A program made the position numbers and the translations under genes. DNA of 64,000 nt from the NCBI GenBank assembly GCA_933228675.1, contig OW121742.1, forward strand, positions 38,539,255 to 38,603,254, written 5' to 3'. This stretch comes from Stomorhina lunata. Lineage: Eukaryota; Arthropoda; Insecta; Diptera; Rhiniidae. This document shows positions 61,601 through 64,000 of this stretch, in pieces. Position 1 is the first letter of the stretch, and every line of letters begins with the position of its first letter. The notes under the pieces are model-generated. The model did not search any database, was not told the origin of the DNA, and saw only the letters and a program-made list of their open reading frames with translations.

Positions 61601-63763
61601 AAGTTAACGATCGTTTAAGTTTTCTATAGAAAAGTTAACGATCGTTCAATTTTTCTATAGAAAATTTAACGATCGTGCAAGTTTTCTATAGAAAAGTTAA
61701 CGATCGTTCAAGTTTTCTATAGAAAATTTAACGATCGTTATGGTTTTCCTGAAAAAAGTTTACGATCGTTAAGGTTTTCTTTAGAAAAGTTAACGATCGT
61801 TAACTTTTCTTTAGAAAAGTTAACGATCGTTAAGGTTTTCTTTAAAAAAGTTAACGATCGTGAAGGTTTTCTTTAGAAGAGTTAACGATCGTTGAAGTTT
61901 TCTATAAAAAAGTTAACAATCGTTATGGTTTTCTTGAAAAAAGTTAACGATCGTTAAGGTTTTCTTTAGAAAAATTAACGATCGTTAAGGTTTTCTTTAG
62001 AAAAGTTAACGATCGTTAAGGTTTTCTTTAGAAAATTTAACGATCGGTAAGGTTTTCTTTAGAAAAGTTAACCATCGTTAAGGTTTTCTTTAGAAAAATT
62101 AACGATCGTTAAGGTTTTCTTTAGAAAAGTTAACGGTCGTTTAGGTTCTTTTTAGAAAAGTTAACGATCGTTAAGGTTCTCTTTAGAAAAGTTAACGATT
62201 TTTAAGGTTTTCTTTAGAAAAGTTAACGATCGTTAAGGTTTTCTTTAGAAAAGTTAACGACCGTTAAGGTTTTCTTTAGAAAAGTTAACGATCGTTAAGG
62301 TTTTCTTTAGAAAAGTTAATGATCGTTAAGGTTTTCTTTAGAAAGGTTAACGATCGTTACGGTTTTCTTTAGAAAAGTTCACGATCGTTACGGTTTTCTT
62401 TAAAAAAGTTAACGATCGTTAAGGTTTTCTTTAGAAAAGTTAACGATCGTTAAGGTTTTCTTTAGAAAAGTAAACGATCGTTAATGTTTTCTTTAGAAAA
62501 GTTAACGATCGTTAAGGTTTTCTTTAGAAAAGTTTCTTTAGAAAAGTTAACGATCGTTACGGTTTTCTTTAGAAAAGTTAACGATCGTTACGGCTTTCTT
62601 TAGAAAAGTTAACGATCGTTACGGTTTTCTTTAGAAAAGTTAACGATCGTTACGGTTTTCTTTAGAAAAGTTAACGATCGTTACGGTTTTCTTTAGAAAA
62701 GTTAACGATCGTTACGGTTTTCTTTAGAAAAGTTAACGATCGTTACGGTTTTCTTTAGAAAAGTTAACGATCGTTACGGTTTTCTTTAGAAAAGTTAACG
62801 ATCGTTACGGTTTTCTTTAGAAAAGTTAACGATCGTTTAAGTTTTGTTTAGAAATGTTAGCCATCGTTGAGGTTTTCTTTAGAAAAGTACCTGGTCAATA
62901 ATCTTTATAAATTTTTTCAACTGTTATAAACAGTGAACAATTTTTATGGAAAATTTTTCAACTGTTATAAACCGTAAACAATTTTCTATAGCAAAATTTT
63001 CAACTGTTATACACAGAAAGAAACAAGTATACAAGTAATTATTATAAAGTAAAACTATTATACAATGTAACTATTATAAAGTGAAACTATTATACAGTAA
63101 AACTGTTATAGAGTGAACCTGCTATACAGTAAAACTGTTATACAGTGAAACTGTTAAGCAGTAAAACTGTTATACAGTGAAACTGTTATACAGTGAAGCT
63201 GTTATACAGTGAAACTTTTATACAGTGAAACTATTATACAGTTAAACTTTTAGACAGTAAGACTATTAAACAGTGAAACTGTTATACTGTAAAACTGTTA
63301 TACTGTGAAACTGTTATACTGTGAAACTGTTACACTGTGAAATTTTTATACATTTAAACTGTTACACAGTGAAACTGTTATACAGTGAAACTGTTATACA
63401 GTTAAACTGTTACACAGTGAAACTGTTATACAGTGAAACTGTTATACAGTGAAACTGTTATACAGTTAAACTGTGACACAGTGAAACTGTTATACTGTGA
63501 AACTGTTATACAGGGAAACTGTTAAACAGGGAAACTGTTATACAGTGAAACTGTTATACAGGGGAACTGTTATATAGTGAAATTGTAAATTATTTTTTTA
63601 AGATTAAACTGTAACTCACTTTTCTGTAGTAACGAAATGGCACATCCTCATGTACAACATATAGATAATCCGCTAAATATTTTGTAGTTGGTATTTCCAT
63701 TTTAGGACAGATTTTATAACGTTTATTATCGGTCGCACATAAAAAATTGTCATTTTCTTGCAT
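38864..63763 (-). CDS. SLC6-family sodium/neurotransmitter symporter-like gene, five coding exons (whole gene)
   Basis: The exons, 5' to 3' on the minus strand, are 63763-63620, 43776-43545, 41082-40937, 40872-40736 and 40673-38864. All introns are GT-AG, phases agree at every junction, and the total is 2469 nt (822 residues plus stop). Family signatures in order are: TM1 ending NIVRFP (about 69-74), GLPIVLLEISVGQFLGQG (96-113) followed by W..SPIFKG (118-126), TM3, an extracellular loop with Cys166 and Cys187 and a sequon at Asn181, TM6 with GFGVL, further membrane segments to TM12, then EWGPADPLARHAWKQW at the start of the tail. The family normally has 12 membrane helices and about 600-700 residues; here a polar tail of about 250 residues is added. 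TM1 and TM8 lack several canonical sodium-site residues, so substrate and ion coupling are unknown. Divergent fly SLC6 genes such as CG10804 or bloated tubules are possible relatives; I could not decide between them. Confidence 0.88.
40736..40872 (-). CDS. SLC6 gene, exon 4 (extracellular loop 2 and TM4)
   Basis: Acceptor ATTTCAG above 40872, donor GTAAGT below 40736. It encodes residues 175-219 and two bases of Cys220. It contains an N-glycosylation sequon (Asn181-Ile-Ser), the second loop cysteine (Cys187) and a hydrophobic helix. Flanking introns are only 64 bp (40873-40936) and 62 bp (40674-40735), typical of fly genes. Confidence 0.87.
40937..41082 (-). CDS. SLC6 gene, exon 3 (TM3 and start of extracellular loop 2)
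   Basis: Acceptor CTCTACAG sits above 41082 and donor GTAAGT below 40937. The two bases GA complete Gly126, then 48 codons encode TM3 and the loop up to Cys166 and the conserved-looking block around residues 160-174. The reading frame joins exactly to exon 2 (PIFKG) and exon 4. Confidence 0.87.
41083..43544 (-). other. SLC6 intron 2, filled by 31-bp satellite
   Basis: A GT-AG intron of 2462 bp. It starts (plus-strand coordinates) with about 200 bp of unique AT-rich DNA including a (TA)n run at about 41176-41210. It is then occupied by satellite from about 41290 to 43430. No coding exon is visible inside. Confidence 0.8.
41290..43430 (-). repeat. 31-bp satellite, block 4 (reverse), inside SLC6 intron 2
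   Basis: About 68 homogeneous units, many carrying the perfect dyad GGAAATTTTTGAAAAATTTCC (10-bp arms). The linker alternates between CTATAAAAATA and CTTTAAAAAAATA subtypes, arranged in runs. A 115-codon minus-strand frame (Phe-Leu-Phe-Phe-Tyr-Arg-Lys repeats) is an artefact. Confidence 0.95.
43545..43776 (-). CDS. SLC6 gene, exon 2 (TM1-TM2)
   Basis: The acceptor is TTACAG just above 43776. The exon gives residues 49-125 plus the first base of Gly126; the donor GTAAAT begins at 43544. It encodes TM1 (about 53-74) and TM2 (about 82-104) and the family block GQFLGQG...W..SPIFK. The TM1 signature is NIVRFPR instead of the usual NVWRFPY. A GTG at 43764 is only an internal codon, not the start. 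Confidence 0.88.
43962..44610 (+). repeat. left terminal inverted repeat of the DNA transposon
   Basis: It matches 56200-56826 in reverse complement with scattered differences and a ~13-bp extra segment near the tip. The region just inside (44640-44930) contains a second, diverged copy of its own middle: CATACGTAGCAAACCGTTCG and the following text. Confidence 0.8.
45104..45995 (-). CDS. transposase-like protein, 3' part (rest of exon 1 and exons 2-3)
   Basis: The remainder of the interrupted exon is 45995-45819. Two further exons are 45729-45377 and 45313-45104. The introns are 89 bp (GTATGT...AG) and 63 bp (GTAATA...AG). With the 5' exon the phases close to 1845 nt, 614 residues. Visible motifs are PPLHIKLG, a helix-rich middle, EQGERFHQ with a following MEKRYKG, and a Ser/Glu/Asp-rich acidic tail near the C-terminus. 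The Asp in CDLKV, the Asp in WDSR and the Glu in EQGER could be catalytic; that is inference. Apart from the retrotransposon insertion I see no stop or frameshift. Confidence 0.75.
46000..47640 (+). repeat. 5' LTR
   Basis: 1641 bp, TG...CA ends. It is identical to the 3' LTR by eye except a one-base length change in a T-run near 46746 and one C/T change in AACATCATC near 47425. Very AT-rich except the last 120 bp. Confidence 0.95.
47650..47667 (+). other. primer-binding site
   Basis: TGGCGCCCAACGTGGGGC, nine bases after the LTR. TGGCGCCC-type sites pair with the 3' end of a lysine tRNA in several retroelements; the exact tRNA is inferred. Confidence 0.8.
47668..48394 (+). other. untranslated leader of the retrotransposon
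   Basis: About 0.73 kb of AT-rich leader between the primer-binding site and the gag ATG at 48395. No frame seen. Confidence 0.7.
48395..49591 (+). CDS. gag: gag polyprotein of the Ty3-type retrotransposon
   Basis: 398 codons, intact. It forms the particle that packages the RNA. After a Ser/Asn/Thr-rich N-terminus comes a capsid-like region (about 135-300) with the retrotransposon-gag-type block around FEGKALEWYWRY. Near the end is a classical zinc knuckle, Cys345-Cys348-His353-Cys358. A second Cys cluster follows at 366, 369, 379 and 382; where a standard knuckle would have His it has Ile374, so it is a four-cysteine variant. The stop TAG at 49589-49591 lies in the loop of the frameshift hairpin. 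Confidence 0.93.
   Translation: MPITRSQENLANINEPSNVSFTIDMESSNANNTISTRSGRKRTEHRTQNSTTNNSQNNSENNDVRIRQIVTETLEPFRNEMLGLISNELTSLIQNFNIRSNDNQQNVTPRQQQFINSSTGHNANSDQEPFLAEKVLNIIRNWRIKFTGHDDQMTVDEFIYRVNILTTNNLRGDFDVLCKHAHSLFEGKALEWYWRYHRQTYDMDWHSLTTALRNQYKDDRTDFDILDDIRRRRQKHNENFDEFLDSISTMTDRLKTQITDRDLCEILLRNLKTEIRHELLHLEISSVSQLRKEVRKHEKFMRDLYSNESRRTNKGRISEIDNDKDHVITETETDEICAFQTKLICWNCDKEGHTYFDCMELRRIFCYGCGLKDIFKPNCKKCNKNISGNGQKDVRRTD
49555..49601 (+). promoter_or_regulatory. -1 ribosomal frameshift signal between gag and pol
   Basis: GGGAAAC (49555-49561) lies in the gag frame as G GGA AAC, the X XXY YYZ pattern. A 6-nt spacer is followed by AAGGATGTTC (49568-49577), which pairs perfectly with GAACATCCTT (49592-49601) across a 14-nt loop. 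The pol frame is -1 to gag and is open from 49546, after the TAA at 49543-49545. All requirements of a retroviral-type frameshift site are met. Confidence 0.85.
49561..52818 (+). CDS. pol: pol polyprotein: protease, reverse transcriptase, RNase H, integrase
   Basis: An intact frame of about 1,085 codons entered by -1 shift from gag; an independent start (TTG at 49600) is unlikely. Numbering from 49600: aspartic protease with LLDSGA (Asp87); reverse transcriptase with YLDD at about 382-385 and the FGLCNAPQT block before it; RNase H with CDAS, TELE and TDHASL; integrase with an HHCC zinc finger (HDTPSSAHGG ... CILCK) and a DDE core (Asp in YIDLIGP, Asp in VSDNGSQF, Glu in NASERVNR). All catalytic acids I expect are present, so the element may be active. 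It ends 88 bp before the 3' LTR. Confidence 0.95.
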   Translation, partial: RTEGCSTDGLGTSLDNVNDINKIHPLMKPYHIRLAEYKKVRARIFGETKLSRSSKRIRDFYRKIKKYKIFTISPIISQEYDSRPYVNLKVNNKFYLALLDSGANKSVIGGNLAIEIQSEPQFKKCLGNVRTADGQRQNVLGTATLDVTFQGQTKHFEFLVVPTIKQDLICGFDFWTDFGLKISLPVLGEIDCVETDPDKLKLTVDQRQRLDKIIATFPNSDVDGLGCTTLIEHSIDTGNAKPIKQRYYPISPAVEKQLCGELDRMISLGVIEEAPNSSWSSPTVVVAKPGKIRMCVDSRKLNSVTVKDAYPIPNIDGILSRLPPVYIISKIDLKDAFWQIKLEESSKPKTAFTVPNRPLYQFTRMPFGLCNAPQTLCRLMDMVIPYNLKTHVFVYLDDLLVVSQTFDEHLTHLMEVAINLRKAGLTINVNKSSFALSRVKYLGYVVGNGTLQVDNDKVRAIQDFPVPKSIRHLRRFLGMTGWYRRFIQDYSTLTFPLTELLTKKKTFVWTDQAQEAFDKLKTRLTSAPLLIHPNYNKPFILQCDASTFGVGAVLAQKDDDGTERPIAYMSHKLNKAQRNYTITELECLAVVLAIKKYRSYIEGMEFKVVTDHASLKWLMGQRDLSGRLARWALKLQGFNFTIEHRSGRENVVPDALSRAHEGEEFLSSIELETLPVIDLDSDAFNSDEYSKLRNDLQNSGLPDFKIIDNYIYKRTDFSSGESDESNLWKLYVPTELRRDIIYSAHDTPSSAHGGIGKTIERIRRYFYWPRLVTDVKDYIQNCILCKTSKTPTNILRPPLGDMVETERPFQRLYIDLIGPFPRTKKGHIGLLIVLDHFSKFTFLKPLKKFIVKDIINYLSSDIFCCYGVPEILVSDNGSQFKSKDFEFFLKKYGVQHMFTAFYSPQANASERVNRCINEALRSYIRKDQREWDLYTDSINCSLRNSIHQSIGRTPYQVVFGQTMVTHGKDYKLLRRLNLLADSDSIIERQDEFSLVRDKIKNFMKKAYDKNVRIYNLRSRTKDFSIGQLVIRRNFIQSSKIDHFNSKLAPVGIQAKVLRKIGQINYELQDVDSGNIGVYHGKDIWT
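52889..52904 (+). other. perfect 6-bp hairpin just before the 3' LTR, where a polypurine tract is expected
   Basis: CAGATA-GCTG-TATCTG ends two bases before the 3' LTR. No purine run longer than about six bases is seen in the 88 bp before the LTR, so the usual plus-strand primer is not obvious. Confidence 0.55.
52907..54548 (+). repeat. 3' LTR
   Basis: 1642 bp; partner of the 46000-47640 copy. The first bases are TGTGAGGTTC and the last GAATCGTCACA, followed by the target duplication GTTC. Confidence 0.95.
54549..55653 (-). CDS. transposase-like protein, 5' exon (interrupted by Ty3 insertion)
   Basis: This is the N-terminal 368 codons of a transposon-borne protein. Zinc-binding-type pairs CYVC (about 11-14), CRQC and CYAC lie in the first 100 residues. 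Toward the end come CDLKVI and the block GFPKFFCFRCNWDSR. These blocks recur in a widespread family of uncharacterised, often multicopy animal proteins that I take to be transposases with an RNase-H-like core. At 54549 the frame meets the LTR. With the GTTC duplication counted once, it continues without a frame change at 45995. The ATG at 55653 is the first in frame; an upstream start or exon (a 63-codon frame lies at 55757-55566) cannot be excluded. Confidence 0.75.
56200..56826 (-). repeat. right terminal inverted repeat of the DNA transposon
   Basis: Mirror of the left repeat; on the minus strand it contains the same ACACGTGTCTTTCAGTTTTG, GGGCGGGGCC and ATGATCCTTAACACAGTAA blocks. Small frames inside are by-products shared with the left repeat. 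Confidence 0.8.
56830..57639. other. intron 1 DNA without recognisable feature
   Basis: AT-rich, unique-looking; no exon with matching phase is seen. Confidence 0.5.
57640..60295 (+). repeat. 31-bp satellite, block 5 (forward), inside SLC6 intron 1
   Basis: About 85 units of the block 1 type with ATAGG, ATGGG and ATAAG linker variants. A higher-order repeat of about 316 bp is visible: the series of linker variants from about 58781 to 59065, including AATGTCTTATTTTTGTAGG at 58985 and 59301, recurs immediately to the right. Short frames (60-74 codons) are by-products. Confidence 0.95.
60296..61430. other. intron 1 DNA without recognisable feature
   Basis: AT-rich unique sequence. A 65-codon frame at 61022-61219 has no recognisable domain and lies on the strand opposite to the host gene. 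Confidence 0.5.
61431..62895. repeat. 31-bp satellite of a second sequence family, GATC-dyad type
   Basis: About 47 units of GTTAACGATCGTTAAGG plus TTTTCTTTAGAAAA. Every unit has two dyads: AACGATCGTT (extendable to GTTAACGATCGTTAAC) and TTTTCTWTAGAAAA. Linker subtypes run in series: AAGTTTTCTATAG at the left, AAGGTTTTC in the middle, ACGGTTTTC at 62540-62820, showing local homogenisation. Confidence 0.96.
62896..63052. repeat. transition repeat, ~55-bp units
   Basis: Two to three units of TTTTCAACTGTTATAAACAG followed by a CAATTTT-TATGG/TATAG linker join the GATC-dyad satellite to the following minisatellite and share motifs with both. Confidence 0.6.
63053..63580. repeat. 16-bp minisatellite ACTGTTATACAGTGAA
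   Basis: About 33 copies of ACTGTTATACAGTGAA with small variants (TACTGTG, TACAGTTAA, ACAGGG). The unit contains the interrupted dyad CTGT-TAT-ACAG. It ends only about 35 bp from the splice donor of SLC6 exon 1. Confidence 0.93.
63620..63763 (-). CDS. SLC6 gene, coding exon 1 (N-terminus, 48 residues)
   Basis: The ATG at 63763-63761 opens 48 codons ending AGA AAA, followed by a strong donor GTGAGT (63619-63614). An in-frame TAA lies seven codons upstream of the ATG, supporting this start. The exon ends in phase 0, matching the phase-0 start of the next exon at 43776, and the joined sequence reads into TM1 as expected for a cytosolic SLC6 N-terminus. It is polar, with four internal tyrosines near its end and no membrane segment. 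It is too short to be found by length alone; the assignment rests on donor, phase and position, not on homology I can check. Confidence 0.72.
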
Positions 63764-64000
63764 TTGTATAAAAAGAATATTTTAAGGGAATCACGATGAT
63801 TTTTTTATAAGAAATTTTTGAAGGTAAAGTGAATTTAAAAATTTAACAATTTGTGTAGGTTTAAGGTAGATTTAAAAAATTTTCACTTTTTATAGTTAAA
63901 CACTTTTTATACTTTTTTAGGTTATTTTAAGAGATATATAGGATTTATTAGCAATTTTCGTAACATTTTAGTTTTTGTTTTAAATTTTTACATTATTTTA
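63764..64000 (-). other. 5' flank / possible 5' UTR of the SLC6 gene
   Basis: AT-rich sequence upstream of the proposed start codon. It contains the in-frame stop just before the ATG. No convincing TATA box, initiator or splice acceptor could be picked out, and the real promoter may lie outside the window. Confidence 0.35.

Larger units (their letters stand above)
43777..63619 (-). other. SLC6 intron 1 (~19.8 kb)
   Basis: Bounded by donor GTGAGT at 63619 and an acceptor ending TTACAG above 43776, both phase 0. It contains a DNA transposon with nested Ty3 element, 31-bp satellite block 5, the GATC-dyad satellite and a 16-bp minisatellite. About 87% of it is identifiable repeat by my boundaries. 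Confidence 0.7.

Overview
This window looks like AT-rich, repeat-dominated nuclear DNA from a higher fly (Diptera). The evidence is short 62-64 bp introns next to giant repeat-filled ones, pogo-, hAT- and piggyBac-like elements, a Ty3 retrotransposon, and dispersed repeats carrying (GTCY)n/(CAGA)n tracts like the dipteran mini-me/Helentron-derived elements. A blow-fly-like genome is my guess; nothing here fixes the species.

Only one host gene is supported. It is an SLC6-family (sodium/neurotransmitter symporter) transporter on the minus strand, in five coding exons from 63763 down to 38864. All splice phases agree and the predicted protein is 822 residues. Its short first coding exon (63620-63763) lies at the far right edge, so intron 1 is about 19.8 kb and holds most of the right third of the window.

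That intron contains three levels of nesting. A 12.9 kb DNA transposon (43962-56826) has about 0.65 kb inverted repeats, CACTG/CACGG-type termini and a TTA target duplication. It carries a four-exon transposase-like gene. That gene is interrupted by a young, apparently complete Ty3-type LTR retrotransposon (46000-54548; LTRs of 1641/1642 bp, GTTC duplication). Its gag and pol are intact and joined by a textbook -1 frameshift signal: the in-frame slippery heptamer G GGA AAC, a 6-nt spacer and a perfect 10-bp stem.

The left 38 kb has no supported gene. In order it holds an AT-rich satellite (1-1757); a mini-me/Helentron-like element (2959-3772); a foldback MITE (4231-4882); a tandem complex of a second hairpin-ended family with expanded (CAGA)n (5183-9025); a hAT-like MITE (9741-10567); a 3.4 kb 31-bp satellite (12755-16150); a (TCTG)n tract with a local duplication (18227-18812); two arrays of one 12-bp minisatellite in opposite orientation (21301-22540 and 23355-24955); a composite tandem-repeat element split by a pogo-like element (25905-31712); a decayed non-LTR retroelement piece (about 32830-33090); and more 31-bp satellite (33745-38600).

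The 31-bp satellite recurs in five blocks, two of them inside SLC6 introns. A sequence-unrelated satellite at 61431-62895 has the same 31-bp period and the same two-dyads-per-unit layout. I saw no tRNA, rRNA, CRISPR array or bacterial-type operon.
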